DNA of 64,000 nt from Seongchinamella unica (GCF_004354085.1 NZ_SMSE01000001.1:1417724-1481723); one strand, 5' to 3'. Shown: positions 36,640 to 45,828, counted from the stretch's first letter. Numbers and translations are program-made. Notes: generated from the sequence alone by a model not told the origin.

Positions 36640-37479
36640 ATGCCTGATTCATACCACAAGACCTGCACGATTGACGCCACCGGGGATCGCCTGCGCTTAT
36701 GGCAGTTAACCGACACGCACCTGTGCGCCGAAACCGGCGGCACCCTGCTGGAGATGGATACCGACCGCTCGCTGCAACTGGTGATTGCCCAGGCACTGGA
36801 CGAGCGTGGCACCCCGGACGCGGTGCTGTGTACCGGCGATCTCTCGGATCAGGGATCCCTGACCGCTTACCAGCGGCTGGAAGACTATCTGCAGGCCATT
36901 CCCGCCCCCAGCTTCTGGCTACCGGGCAATCACGATGACCGCAATGAGATGCTCGCCGCCAGCCGCGGCAGGCATCGACTCCCCGGCGAAATCCGTGGCG
37001 GTCAATGGCAGATCATCATGCTCGACTCCCAGATTCCGGGTGAAGTGGGTGGCCGGCTTGGCGACAATGAACTGCAGCGGCTGTCGACGGCGCTGGAAGA
37101 GGGCAAACGGGAAGGGCTGTACGCGCTCGTCTGCCTGCACCACCAGCCGGTCAGTGTGGGCAGTGCCTGGATCGACCAGCAAATGGTGGCAGACGCCGAA
37201 CAGTTCTGGAACTTGCTGGAGCGCTACGAGGCGGTCAAGGCGGTACTCTGGGGACACGTTCACCAGCAGATTGACTCCCGGCGCGGCGCCATCGCCCTCA
37301 TGGCATCGCCATCCACCTGCGTGCAGTTCGCCCCCGGCAGCAGGGATTTCAAGGTCGATGACAAGCCACCGGGCTATCGCTGGCTGGATTTGTTTGCAGA
37401 CGGCCGTATAGAAACCGGGGTATCACGGGTCACCGGTGCGGAATTTACCGTGGACCTGGAGTCCGGCGGTTACCTGTAG
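36640..37479 (+). CDS. cpdA: 3',5'-cyclic-AMP phosphodiesterase
   Basis: Class III metallophosphoesterase that hydrolyses cAMP and limits Crp/Vfr signalling; 279 residues. Metal-ligand motifs in order: LTDTHL, CTGDLSDQG, LPGNHDD, LHHQPV and WGHVHQ. ATG at 36640 lies 5 nt behind a terminator-like T-run and has no visible SD, so its expression may depend on a leaderless or read-through mechanism. parE follows 102 bp downstream; the usual yqiA is absent. Confidence 0.94.
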   Translation: MPDSYHKTCTIDATGDRLRLWQLTDTHLCAETGGTLLEMDTDRSLQLVIAQALDERGTPDAVLCTGDLSDQGSLTAYQRLEDYLQAIPAPSFWLPGNHDDRNEMLAASRGRHRLPGEIRGGQWQIIMLDSQIPGEVGGRLGDNELQRLSTALEEGKREGLYALVCLHHQPVSVGSAWIDQQMVADAEQFWNLLERYEAVKAVLWGHVHQQIDSRRGAIALMASPSTCVQFAPGSRDFKVDDKPPGYRWLDLFADGRIETGVSRVTGAEFTVDLESGGYL

Positions 37480-37581
37480 GCGCCCGGAAAAATTTTCTTT
37501 CTTTCACAGGCTGTTGTCCGGCCGCGCTCATGTACAATGAGCCGAATTCAACTCCCGCAGTAACCACACGCCAGTGCAATA

Positions 37582-39468
37582 ATGAGCCAATATACCGCTG
37601 AAGATATTGAAGTCCTCACCGGACTCGAGCCCGTGCGCAAGCGCCCGGGCATGTACACCGACACCACCCGCCCCAATCACCTGGCCCAGGAAGTTATTGA
37701 TAACTCCGTCGACGAAGCGCTCGCCGGGCATGCCGACCAGATAGACGTTGTCCTGCACAAGGACGGTTCCGTCACGGTCTCCGACAATGGCCGCGGAATG
37801 CCGGTGGATATCCATCCCGAGCAGCGCAAGCCCGGAGTGGAAGTGATCCTCTCTACCCTCCACGCGGGTGGCAAGTTCTCCAACAAGAACTACCAGTTCA
37901 GCGGCGGCCTGCACGGAGTGGGCGTTTCCGTGGTCAATGCCCTGTCAAAGCAGCTGCTGGTAACCATCAAGCGGGATGGCCAGGTGCACCAGATCAGTTT
38001 TTCCGGTGGCGAGAAGACCTCGGACCTGGAGGTCATTGACAGCTGCGGCAAGCGCAATACCGGTACCTCGGTGAAGTTCACCCCGGACGAAAAGTATTTC
38101 GACTCGGTTAATTTCTCGGTCTCGCGCCTGGTGCATGTGCTGCGGGCCAAGGCGGTGTTGTGTCCGGGCCTGCGGGTGAAATTCAGGGATGAGAAAAAAG
38201 GCGAGAACCAGGAGTGGTATTACGAGGACGGGCTCACCGACTACCTGGCCGACGCCACCATCGATTTCCCGGCTATTCCGGAAGAGCCCTTTGTCGGCAG
38301 CTTCAGCGGTAGTAACGAGGGTGTCGACTGGGCGGTGCAGTGGTTGCCCGAGGGGGGCGAGGTTATCGCCGAGTCCTACGTCAACCTGATTCCCACGGCC
38401 CAGGGCGGCACCCACGTTAACGGCCTGCGCACGGGACTGCTGGATGCCATGCGCGAGTTTTGCGAGCTGCGCAGCCTGCTGCCCCGGGGCGTCAAGCTGA
38501 CACCGGACGATATCTGGGACCGCTGCTGCTACGTGTTGTCCTTCAAGCTGGAAGACCCGCAGTTTTCCGGCCAGACCAAGGAGCGTCTGTCCTCCCGGGA
38601 AGCCGCGGCCTTTGTCTCCGGCGTTGCCAAGGACGCCTTCAGCCTGTGGCTGAACCAGCATACGGAGGAGGCGGAAAAGCTGGCGGACATGTGCATCAAC
38701 AATGCCCAGAGCCGGATGCGCAGTGCCAAGAAAGTCGTGCGCAAGAAAGTCTCTGCCGGGCCCGCCCTGCCAGGTAAGCTGGCGGACTGTTCCGGCGAGG
38801 ATCCGTCCCGGGGCGAATTATTCCTGGTGGAGGGCGACTCTGCCGGGGGCAGCGCCAAGCAGGCCAGGGACCGCGAGTTCCAGGCCATACTGCCCCTGCG
38901 CGGCAAGATCCTCAACACCTGGGAGGTGGACTCACAGGAGATTCTCGCTTCCCAGGAGGTGCACAACATCTCCATTGCCCTGGGTATCGATCCGGCCAGC
39001 GATGATCTCAGCGGGCTGCGTTATCACAAGGTCTGCATCCTCGCTGATGCCGACTCCGATGGCCTCCACATCGCTACCCTGATCTGCGCCCTGTTCGTCC
39101 GCCATTTCCGCAACCTGGTGGCCGCCGGTCACGTCTACGTGGCGATGCCGCCTTTGTACCGTATCGATGTCGGCAAGGAAGTATTCTACGCCCTCGACGA
39201 GGCAGAGAAGCAGGGTATCCTGGACCGTATCGAGGCGGAAAAGAAGAAGGGCAAGGTCAACGTGCAGCGCTTCAAGGGCCTGGGCGAAATGAACCCCCTG
39301 CAATTGCGTGAGACCACCATGGACCCGGACACCCGCCGTCTGGTGCGGCTGGTGCTGGACGCTGGTGATGGCACCAACAACATGCTCGACATGCTGCTGG
39401 CCAAGAAGCGGGCATCTGATCGCAAAGCCTGGCTGGAGAAGAAGGGCGATCTGGCGGAAGTGGTATAA
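37582..39468 (+). CDS. parE: DNA topoisomerase IV subunit B
   Basis: ATPase subunit of topoisomerase IV, which decatenates chromosomes; 628 residues. GHKL ATPase motifs: VIDNSVDEALAGH, VSDNGRGMPV and GLHGVGVSVVNALS. The Toprim domain has Glu417 in VEGDSAGGSAKQARD and the Asp triad DADSDG at 489-494. C-terminal KGLGEMNPLQLRETTMDP precedes the end. The length (about 630, not 800) and the residues after EGDSAGG identify ParE rather than GyrB. parC is not in the window. Confidence 0.97.
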   Translation: MSQYTAEDIEVLTGLEPVRKRPGMYTDTTRPNHLAQEVIDNSVDEALAGHADQIDVVLHKDGSVTVSDNGRGMPVDIHPEQRKPGVEVILSTLHAGGKFSNKNYQFSGGLHGVGVSVVNALSKQLLVTIKRDGQVHQISFSGGEKTSDLEVIDSCGKRNTGTSVKFTPDEKYFDSVNFSVSRLVHVLRAKAVLCPGLRVKFRDEKKGENQEWYYEDGLTDYLADATIDFPAIPEEPFVGSFSGSNEGVDWAVQWLPEGGEVIAESYVNLIPTAQGGTHVNGLRTGLLDAMREFCELRSLLPRGVKLTPDDIWDRCCYVLSFKLEDPQFSGQTKERLSSREAAAFVSGVAKDAFSLWLNQHTEEAEKLADMCINNAQSRMRSAKKVVRKKVSAGPALPGKLADCSGEDPSRGELFLVEGDSAGGSAKQARDREFQAILPLRGKILNTWEVDSQEILASQEVHNISIALGIDPASDDLSGLRYHKVCILADADSDGLHIATLICALFVRHFRNLVAAGHVYVAMPPLYRIDVGKEVFYALDEAEKQGILDRIEAEKKKGKVNVQRFKGLGEMNPLQLRETTMDPDTRRLVRLVLDAGDGTNNMLDMLLAKKRASDRKAWLEKKGDLAEVV

Positions 39469-39633
39469 GCGCTGGTCCATCTTCCGGATTCTTCTCGTGG
39501 CCCCGGACCTCGCGCGCTTTGGCTGCCGCTTGTCATCCCGGTTTTTCTCGCGAACCCGGCACGTCTTAAAAACCCGGCCCTCACCGTCATCCCGACCCTC
39601 TCGGCATCCCCGGCCACACGTCATCCCGCCCCC

Positions 39634-39695
39634 TCGTCATCCCGACTCCCTCGTCATCCCGACTCCCTCGTCATCCCGACTCCCTCGTCATCCCG
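39634..39695. repeat. 17-bp tandem array running into a palindrome
   Basis: Three perfect copies of TCGTCATCCCGACTCCC at 39634-39650, 39651-39667 and 39668-39684, then an 11-bp partial copy that becomes the left arm of a REP-like palindrome. Looser GTCATCCC fragments precede it from 39531. It fills the 279-bp gap between parE and arsH, whose ends converge; no gene fits there. Confidence 0.8.
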
Positions 39696-39709
39696 GCGAA
39701 CGCCGGGAT
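39690..39709. repeat. REP-like palindrome
   Basis: ATCCCGGCG-AA-CGCCGGGAT, a perfect 9-bp stem, with GTC before it and CCA after. It is the seed of the upstream 17-bp array (shared TCGTCATCCCG). It may stop transcription between the convergent parE and arsH ends, though it lacks a T-run. Confidence 0.7.
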
Positions 39710-39747
39710 CCAGCGGCCCTGATCGCTGCGGCCGCTGGTCGGAAAAC

Positions 39748-40524
39748 TCAAATCGCCCGCTGGTTAACCCGCGCCATTAACTCCTGTGCGGATTCCTTGC
39801 GCTCTGAATACCTGTCCACCAGGTAGTCGGCGTTATCGCGGGTCAGCAGGGTGAACTTCAGCAGTTCTTCACAGACATCGACAATGCGGTCGTAGAAAGC
39901 CGATGGTTTCATCCGGTCCCGGTCATCGAACTCGGCCCAGGCCCTGGCGACAGAGGACTGGTTGGGGATGGTGATCATGCGCATCCAGCGGCCCAGTACC
40001 CGCAGTTGGTTCACCACGTTAAATGACTGTGAGCCGCCCTCAACCTGCATCACCGCCAGGGTCTTACCCTGGGTAGGCCGTATCGCGCCAATGCTCAGCG
40101 GTACCCAGTCGATCTGGGCTTTCATAATTGCCGTCATTGAACCGTGGCGTTCCGGTGAGCACCAGACCTGGCCCTCTGACCAGGTCATCAGTTCGCGCAG
40201 TTCCTGCACCTTTGGATGGGTCTCGTCGCCATCGTCGGGCAGGGGCAGGCCGGAAGGATGGAAGATGCGCGTTTCAGCGCCCATTTGCGCCAGCAGGCGG
40301 GCGCTTTCTTCCACCACCAGGCGGCTGAAAGAGCGTTGGCGCAGGGAGCCGTAAAGCAGCAGGATGCGCGGTGGATGGGTGGTGCGTTCTTTGGGGATGA
40401 GACGTTCCAGGTCGGGGGTGTCCAGAAGGCCCGGGTCTATATTTGGCAGGTCGTTTACTGCCGTGGCGTCATCCGGGCGAAGGCCGCGGTCCGACATATC
40501 GGGATCCAGGGGCTTGTCAGTCAT
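39748..40524 (-). CDS. arsH: Arsenical resistance flavoprotein ArsH
   Basis: NADPH:FMN oxidoreductase of the flavodoxin-like family; some homologues oxidise trivalent organoarsenicals or reduce azo dyes and quinones. 258 residues. FMN-binding [19 protein letters not shown], then [18 protein letters not shown], and the typical [19 protein letters not shown]. It is the last gene of the arsR-arsC-acr3-arsH operon, 126 bp after acr3. Confidence 0.94.
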   Translation of the reverse strand: MTDKPLDPDMSDRGLRPDDATAVNDLPNIDPGLLDTPDLERLIPKERTTHPPRILLLYGSLRQRSFSRLVVEESARLLAQMGAETRIFHPSGLPLPDDGDETHPKVQELRELMTWSEGQVWCSPERHGSMTAIMKAQIDWVPLSIGAIRPTQGKTLAVMQVEGGSQSFNVVNQLRVLGRWMRMITIPNQSSVARAWAEFDDRDRMKPSAFYDRIVDVCEELLKFTLLTRDNADYLVDRYSERKESAQELMARVNQRAI

Positions 40525-40650
40525 AAATCATCCGTTTACGTTAAAGCGCGTCTTGGCATCGAACAAACTATCGAGCAGGGGGCGAACCTGTGTCGCTAGT
40601 CCCTGCATTCGGGCCTTCGCCGGATTGACGAGGGAAACCAGCATTTGCTG

Positions 40651-41700
40651 TTAATTTGCCTCCGCGGGAATGACGGATTCTGCCGTGGCAGCGGTTGCCG
40701 AGGAAAACCAGCCCCGGGTGTTATTGGCAAATTTCACCAGCGACAGCATCACCGGCACTTCTACCAGTACCCCCACCACCGTTGCCAGGGCGGCGCCGGA
40801 ATTCAGGCCGAACAGGGAAATGGCAACGGCCACCGCCAGTTCAAAGAAGTTACTGGTGCCGATCAAGGCAGCGGGTGCCGCCACATTGTGTGGCAGTTGC
40901 AGCCGTTTGGCCGCGAGGTAGGCCAGGAAGAAAATGCCGTAGGTCTGGATCAGCAGGGGGATGGCAATGAGCAGAATCTGTTCCGGGCTGGCGATGATCG
41001 TTTGCGCCTGAAAGCCAAACAGCAGCACCACCGTAGCCAGCAGGCCGCTAACCGAAAGCGGCTTGAGGCGATGGACAAAGTCCGAGACCTCGTCGTGCAG
41101 GACGCGGCGGGTGAGGTAACCTGCCACCAGTGGCAGTACCACGTATAACAAGACCGACAATAACAGGGTTTCCCAGGGCACGGTGATGTCGCTGACGCCC
41201 AGCAGCAAGGCTGCGATCGGTGCGAACGCGAAAATCATGATGATGTCGTTGACCGAAACCTGGACCAGGGTGTAATTGGGATCACCCCGGGTCAGCTGGC
41301 TCCAGACGAACACCATGGCAGTGCAGGGTGCGACGCCCAGCAGAATCATGCCGGCGATGTACTCGCCTGCAGTTTGTGGATCCACCAGGTCGGCGAAAAT
41401 AACCCGGAAGAACAACCAGCCGATGGCGGCCATGGTGAAAGGTTTTATCAGCCAGTTGATCACCAGGGTAAGCGCCAGCCCGCGGGGTTTTCTGCCCACG
41501 TCCCTGATCGCTGTGAAATCCACCTGGATCATCATCGGATAAATCATCAGCCAGATCAGCACGGCAATCAGCAGGTTGACCCGGGCGTATTCCCAGCTGG
41601 CGATGGTGGCAAAGGCGTCGGGGAAAAGATTACCCAGGCCGACCCCGGCGATAATACAGAGGCCTACCCAGAGGCTCAGGTAACGTTCAAAAATACCCAT
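40651..41700 (-). CDS. acr3: ACR3-family arsenite efflux transporter
   Basis: Ten-helix inner-membrane antiporter for arsenite; 349 residues from ATG 41700 (frame open further but overlapping arsC). [19 protein letters not shown] begins helix 1; the essential Cys lies in [15 protein letters not shown]. The start shares one base with the arsC stop (TGATG). The last residues read SVIPAEAN, which is the translation of a REP-like GTCATTCCCGCGGAGGC element, so the C-terminus was probably created by a repeat insertion. Confidence 0.95.
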   Translation of the reverse strand: MGIFERYLSLWVGLCIIAGVGLGNLFPDAFATIASWEYARVNLLIAVLIWLMIYPMMIQVDFTAIRDVGRKPRGLALTLVINWLIKPFTMAAIGWLFFRVIFADLVDPQTAGEYIAGMILLGVAPCTAMVFVWSQLTRGDPNYTLVQVSVNDIIMIFAFAPIAALLLGVSDITVPWETLLLSVLLYVVLPLVAGYLTRRVLHDEVSDFVHRLKPLSVSGLLATVVLLFGFQAQTIIASPEQILLIAIPLLIQTYGIFFLAYLAAKRLQLPHNVAAPAALIGTSNFFELAVAVAISLFGLNSGAALATVVGVLVEVPVMLSLVKFANNTRGWFSSATAATAESVIPAEAN

Positions 41701-42170
41701 CAGCTCTCTCCCAGGCGCTTGCATAGCGCCAGCAATTGTTCGCTGTCCAGGCTGGCCGGGCCGGCGGCCAGCACCTGTTCGAGGCGCCCGTGCAGCCGCT
41801 CTATGGTGTGCCGGAATGCGGCGGCGACCTCTTCTTCCGTCCCCTCTATGCGCGACGGGTCCTTGAGCCCCCAGTGCACCCGGGGGCTGCGGTTGAACCA
41901 GATCGGGCACTGCTCGCCGGCGGCCTGGTCGCAGACGGTGATCACCATATCGGGCCGCCAGTCCTCGTAGTCGTCCCATGACTGGCTGCGCAGGCCATCG
42001 ATGCTGATGCCTGCCTCCTGCAAATAGCGCAGCGACAGCGGGTGAACCTCGCCGGCAGGCTGGCTGCCGGCGGACCGGGCCTCGAGGGCGTCAGCTCCCA
42101 GGCTGTTGCACACGGCCTCGGCGATAATACTGCGGCAACGATTGTGGGTGCAGATGAACAGCAGCTTCAT
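41700..42170 (-). CDS. arsC: Arsenate reductase, low-molecular-weight-phosphatase type
   Basis: Reduces arsenate to arsenite; 156 residues. The P-loop CTHNRCRS at residues 7-14 has the C-x5-R signature, and the redox pair Cys80/Cys88 lies in [14 protein letters not shown], so this is the thioredoxin-coupled class (pI258 ArsC type) rather than the glutaredoxin class. It overlaps arsR by 4 bp and acr3 by 1 bp. Confidence 0.94.
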   Translation of the reverse strand: MKLLFICTHNRCRSIIAEAVCNSLGADALEARSAGSQPAGEVHPLSLRYLQEAGISIDGLRSQSWDDYEDWRPDMVITVCDQAAGEQCPIWFNRSPRVHWGLKDPSRIEGTEEEVAAAFRHTIERLHGRLEQVLAAGPASLDSEQLLALCKRLGES

Positions 42171-42523
42171 GTCGTTGCCTCACACAGTTGGCGGTTGCGT
42201 TGCGGCCGGTCTCCCATGGCCAGCAGGCGCTTGCAGCAGCAGGCAGTCAGCTGGCCATTGTCGTCGGCGGTGTTTTCGATCACCGCGTGCACCCAGTCGG
42301 GGAGTTCGCCGTTGATGCTGTAATAAACCCACTGACCGACGCGGCGTGTGGTGAGCAGGCCACAGTCCCGCAGCTGCGCCAGATGCCGTGACACCTTGGG
42401 CTGGCTGAGTTCCAGGGCAGAGGTCAGTTCGCATACGCAAAGCTCCCCCTGGTCCCTGATCAGCAGGACAGTTTTGAGGCGTGTTTCTTCGGCCAGGCAT
42501 TTGAACAGGGTCAGTGCGTCCAT
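42167..42523 (-). CDS. arsR: Arsenite-responsive repressor ArsR
   Basis: 118-residue SmtB/ArsR winged-helix repressor from ATG 42523, with GGAGGA 5-6 nt upstream. Arsenite-binding Cys29/Cys31 in GELCVCEL sit on the DNA-binding helix region (ELSQPKVSRHLAQL). Wing segment RRVGQWVYYSI. A second cysteine cluster (TACCCKRLL) lies near the C-terminus. Probably releases its own promoter on As(III) or Sb(III). Confidence 0.94.
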   Translation of the reverse strand: MDALTLFKCLAEETRLKTVLLIRDQGELCVCELTSALELSQPKVSRHLAQLRDCGLLTTRRVGQWVYYSINGELPDWVHAVIENTADDNGQLTACCCKRLLAMGDRPQRNRQLCEATT

Positions 42524-42546
42524 GATTCCTCCGGCAATTGCGCGGC

Positions 42547-42585
42547 AATATATACACAAAATCATATATATGCAAATATGAATAT
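42547..42585 (-). promoter_or_regulatory. arsR operon promoter and operator
   Basis: On the minus strand TTGCAT (42575-42570), a 17-bp spacer and TATATT (42552-42547) make a good sigma-70 promoter, 24 bp upstream of the arsR ATG. The spacer and -35 include the perfect palindrome CATATATATG (42563-42572), and further AT-rich ATAT(T/G)C repeats extend to 42585. The site position fits ArsR autorepression. Confidence 0.65.
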
Positions 42586-42676
42586 GCGGTTTCGACCGCT
42601 AGTGCTTGGTCTGGCCCTCGCCTGGCGCTAGGATGGTGGTTCTATCCCGGCACAATATGACAGCAGGAGTACTATC

Positions 42677-43267
42677 ATGAACAAACGTGTGGCTATCGCA
42701 GGCATTCTACTGGCCGGGTTCGTGGCCTGTACCCAGGCCATGGCCCAGTGGGAGCTGGATTCCGAGCACTCGGCCATCAACTTCATTTCCGTGAAGAACG
42801 CCGCCATCGCCGAGACTCACAGTTTTGGCGGCCTGGTGGGCTACATTGGCAAGAGCGGCACGGTGCAGCTCAACATCGACCTGGCGAGCGTGGAGACCCT
42901 GATCCCGATTCGCAACGAGCGTATGCGGGAGCTGCTGTTCGAGACGGCTGACTTCCCCAATGCCACTGTTGTCGCCGAGATAGATCCGGCGATTCTGGCC
43001 GAGGTCGCGAAGGGTGGCACCGTCAGCACCGAGGTGCCGGTCCGGCTAAGCCTCCACGGCGTGGAAGATGAACTCCCGGTACCGGTGACAGTGTTCAGTG
43101 ATGGCGGCAGCCTCAGCGTGGTGAGCTCCAGACCGGTGATAATCAATGCCGCTGACTACGGTTTGGCCGCCGGCGTGGAAGCCCTGCGCAAGATCGCCGG
43201 ACTGAACACCATCAGCACCGCCGTGCCGGTGACCCTGAACCTGCATTTCAGTCATGTACCCCAGTGA
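42677..43267 (+). CDS. YceI-family periplasmic lipid-binding protein
   Basis: 196 residues. Signal peptide MNKRVAIAGILLAGFVACTQAMA, cleaved before QWELDSEHSAI. The lipocalin-like YceI beta-barrel is recognisable from WELDSEHSAINFISVKN, the central LIPIRNERMRELLFET, and FPNATVVAEID. The family binds polyprenoid or amide lipids; its role is unclear. ATG with an AGCAGGAG SD. The last 14 bp overlap the start of a hydrolase gene. Confidence 0.9.
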   Translation: MNKRVAIAGILLAGFVACTQAMAQWELDSEHSAINFISVKNAAIAETHSFGGLVGYIGKSGTVQLNIDLASVETLIPIRNERMRELLFETADFPNATVVAEIDPAILAEVAKGGTVSTEVPVRLSLHGVEDELPVPVTVFSDGGSLSVVSSRPVIINAADYGLAAGVEALRKIAGLNTISTAVPVTLNLHFSHVPQ

Positions 43268-44249
43268 GGTTGAGCATCTACAGCTTGAACTGAATGGCAT
43301 CAACCTGCATCTGGCCTGTCAGGGGACCGGGCCACTGGTGGTTATGTGCCATGGATACCCCGGCCTCTGGTACAGCTGGCGACACCAGATGGTCGCGCTC
43401 GCCCGGGCGGGCTACCGCTCGGTGGCGCTGGACATGCGGGGCTATGGCCGCAGTAGTCGGCCCATCGATGTAAACGCCTATGGCTTTGATCAACTCAGCG
43501 CCGACGTGCTCGGAGTCATGGACTACTTCCAGGAAGACCAGGCCGTGCTATTGGGGCATGACTTTGGCGCCAACCTCGCCTGGTACATGGGCATTTATCA
43601 CCCGGACCGGCTGCGCGGCATTGTCCCCCTTTGTGTGCCCTACGATATGGAGCTCGCCGGGGGGTGCGATATACCTCCCAGCGAACTTTATGCCGCGATT
43701 GCCGGCAGACACTTTTTCCACATGCACTACTACCAGCAGCCGGGCGTGGCAGAGCAGCACCTGCTGGGCCGGGAGAGAGAGTTTCTTGAGCGCCTGTTCT
43801 GGGCCCTGTCCGCACAGGGTGAATTACTGAGCTGGGAAAATTATCCCAGCGAGGGCACCCAATACCTGGATGTCCTCTCGCCCCCGGGACGGCCACTCCC
43901 CTGGCCCTGGCTCAGTGTCGAAGACATGGATTATTACGTGCAGGAATACCTGGCCGCGGGCCCGCAGCTTGCTTTCACCGGGGGCGCTAACTCCTATCGG
44001 GCAATGGATCATAACTGGCGACTGACTCGCGACCACGCCCACGCCGAGCTGACTCTGCCTGCTCTGTGGGTGGGTGGGGAACAGGATCCGGTGGTCAAAC
44101 TAGCGGGAGATGCCCCCTTCGCCCACATGCGCAACAAGGTGCGGGACTTGCGCGGCCTGGTGCTGTTGCCGGATGCAGGGCATTTTATCCAGCAGGAGCA
44201 GCCGGCGTTGTTGAACGCCCTGCTGATCGAATTCCTCGCCAGTCTCTAA
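43254..44249 (+). CDS. Alpha/beta hydrolase, epoxide-hydrolase-like
   Basis: 331 residues. Oxyanion-hole motif CHGYPGLWYSWRHQM (HGxP type), DMRGYGRSSRP, nucleophile Asp in LLGHDFGANLAWYMG, cap-domain YYQQPGVAEQHL with the ring-opening Tyr, acidic triad residue in GGEQDPVVKL and His in LPDAGHFIQQEQP. The HGxP, GHDxGA and cap-Tyr combination is that of soluble epoxide hydrolases; haloalkane dehalogenase is less likely. No signal peptide. The substrate is unknown. It overlaps yceI by 14 bp, so they are co-expressed. Confidence 0.88.
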   Translation: MYPSEVEHLQLELNGINLHLACQGTGPLVVMCHGYPGLWYSWRHQMVALARAGYRSVALDMRGYGRSSRPIDVNAYGFDQLSADVLGVMDYFQEDQAVLLGHDFGANLAWYMGIYHPDRLRGIVPLCVPYDMELAGGCDIPPSELYAAIAGRHFFHMHYYQQPGVAEQHLLGREREFLERLFWALSAQGELLSWENYPSEGTQYLDVLSPPGRPLPWPWLSVEDMDYYVQEYLAAGPQLAFTGGANSYRAMDHNWRLTRDHAHAELTLPALWVGGEQDPVVKLAGDAPFAHMRNKVRDLRGLVLLPDAGHFIQQEQPALLNALLIEFLASL

Positions 44250-44851
44250 ACCGCTACGCCCGCCTGCAGATGCAGGAACTTCTGCACACCCTCAAAGAAC
44301 ATCTGCACGGAGATGATGACCAGGATCATACCCATCAGGCGCTCTACCGCGATCAGGCCGCGATTTCCCAGCGCCTTGAGCAATAGTGGCGCGCACATCA
44401 GTATCACCGCGGCCGCCGCCCAGGCGCCCACCAGGGCCAGAGTCCAGTCGAACATGCGGCTGGGGTCGGATGTCACCATGAGCATGGATATAGCCAGTGC
44501 CGAGGGACCGGCGACCATGGGGATAGCAAGGGGTACGATGAACGGTTCTCCTTCCGGAGTCTCGCCCATAAGTCCATAGGGGGACGGGAAAATCATCCGG
44601 ATCGCGATCAGGAACAGGATGATTGCCCCGGCTATGCTGATGGATTCCTGGCGCAGGCCGAGCAGGTTGAGGACCGTCTCTCCCCCCCAGAGGAAAATAA
44701 GCAGGACGACCAGGGCGATAAGCAGTTCGCGGGCCAGTATCCACTGCCGGCGCTTTTCGTCCACATCCTTGAGGATGGACAGGAACACCGGGATGTTCCC
44801 CAGCGGGTCCATGACGAAGAGCAAAGTGATAAGGGCCGATATCGTGTCCAT
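44246..44851 (-). CDS. MarC-family integral membrane protein
   Basis: 201 residues from ATG 44851, six hydrophobic helices. The MarC signature LLFVMDPLGNIPVFLSIL begins the protein and IPMVAGPSALAISMLMV marks the repeated half with its Pro-Gly turn. The family was once linked to multidrug resistance, now doubted; its function is unknown. The start shares an A with the stop of the upstream sulfotransferase (TAATG), and its end overlaps the hydrolase end by 4 bp. Confidence 0.9.
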   Translation of the reverse strand: MDTISALITLLFVMDPLGNIPVFLSILKDVDEKRRQWILARELLIALVVLLIFLWGGETVLNLLGLRQESISIAGAIILFLIAIRMIFPSPYGLMGETPEGEPFIVPLAIPMVAGPSALAISMLMVTSDPSRMFDWTLALVGAWAAAAVILMCAPLLLKALGNRGLIAVERLMGMILVIISVQMFFEGVQKFLHLQAGVAV

Positions 44852-45828
44852 TATTTCCAACCGTAGTCCTGGCCGACCAGATCATACAGCTTCTGGTTAT
44901 AGGGCGCGAAAAATGCGCGCAGAATCTTGCGGGTCTTTCCCGCCAGCGGCGGATACTTTTCGGGTGCCGCCCAGTCGCCAGCGGCGCTGCCCGCATAATG
45001 GCGCCTGAGTTCATCGTCACTCGAAAAATCGTGGTAATCGAGACCCAGGAACTCGGCGGCCCTGGCCATATGACCGGCGGGATCGCGGAAAAATGGCTCC
45101 GACTGCATCACCAGGATTTGCTCCCGGGGGTACAAGCGCAGCCAGCGTTCCAGTTGATCACAATAAATGGATCGGAACACATAACTGGTGTAGTAAAAGG
45201 CCTGCAGGTCTATGTCTGCCCGCAGCGGGCGCTGATTCCGGTGGCGGTTGTGGAGGGTGAAATTCAGTGTGTTTCCGCGCTCGTCCTGGCAACAGGCTTC
45301 GATCGTACCTGCGGGATGTTCGAAGCCGCGGTTATGGGCTTCCAGCAGCGCCGGTGCCTCCTCCATCTCCGCCTTGACGATGTCCTCAAAGCGCTGGTCG
45401 TCTTCCAGCCCGCTGCGTTGCGACATGATGAAGTGGGAGTAGGCACGATCGATGGGATTGCGCAGTAATACGATGATTTTCAGCTCTGGAAGCTGGCCCC
45501 GCAAGCGCCGGCCTACCAGCGGGTGCAGCAGTGAGGACGTGGAATAGTCGCCGCCGATGATGTCAGCACTGCCGGGCCTGGCACAGGGCTTCACGTTGCG
45601 GAACAGGGACTGGTACTGGCGGGCGTCAGGTTTGCGCCAGGACCAGAAGTTGGGTTCCTTGACCACCCAGGGTAGTACCTGGGGATGAGCCGGGAAGTAG
45701 GCGGCGAACGACGTGGTGCCACACTTGGCGCCACCGGCGAGGAGGAAGTCCGGTTTGGGCAGGTCCTCGTGCAGGCGAAACCGCGGGTCGTCGATGGCCA
45801 GTGACAAATCGGAGACTGGGCTATTCAT
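44851..45828 (-). CDS. PAPS sulfotransferase, heparan-type
   Basis: 325 residues from ATG 45828. PAPS 5'-loop DFLLAGGAKCGTTSFAAYF (about 27-45) followed by KEPNFWSW, a pattern shared with heparan N-/3-O-sulfotransferases. The 3'-site is IIVLLRNPIDRAYSHFIM. A Cys in the loop (AKCGTT) replaces the usual Arg-Ser. No signal peptide. Divergent from the next sulfotransferase (138 bp between starts) and overlapping marC by one base. It is the first member of the modification cluster; its acceptor is unknown. Confidence 0.86.
   Translation of the reverse strand: MNSPVSDLSLAIDDPRFRLHEDLPKPDFLLAGGAKCGTTSFAAYFPAHPQVLPWVVKEPNFWSWRKPDARQYQSLFRNVKPCARPGSADIIGGDYSTSSLLHPLVGRRLRGQLPELKIIVLLRNPIDRAYSHFIMSQRSGLEDDQRFEDIVKAEMEEAPALLEAHNRGFEHPAGTIEACCQDERGNTLNFTLHNRHRNQRPLRADIDLQAFYYTSYVFRSIYCDQLERWLRLYPREQILVMQSEPFFRDPAGHMARAAEFLGLDYHDFSSDDELRRHYAGSAAGDWAAPEKYPPLAGKTRKILRAFFAPYNQKLYDLVGQDYGWK

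Noticed and set aside
39634-39709. CRISPR array
   Set aside because: The 17-bp copies are directly adjacent without spacers, and no cas genes are in the window.
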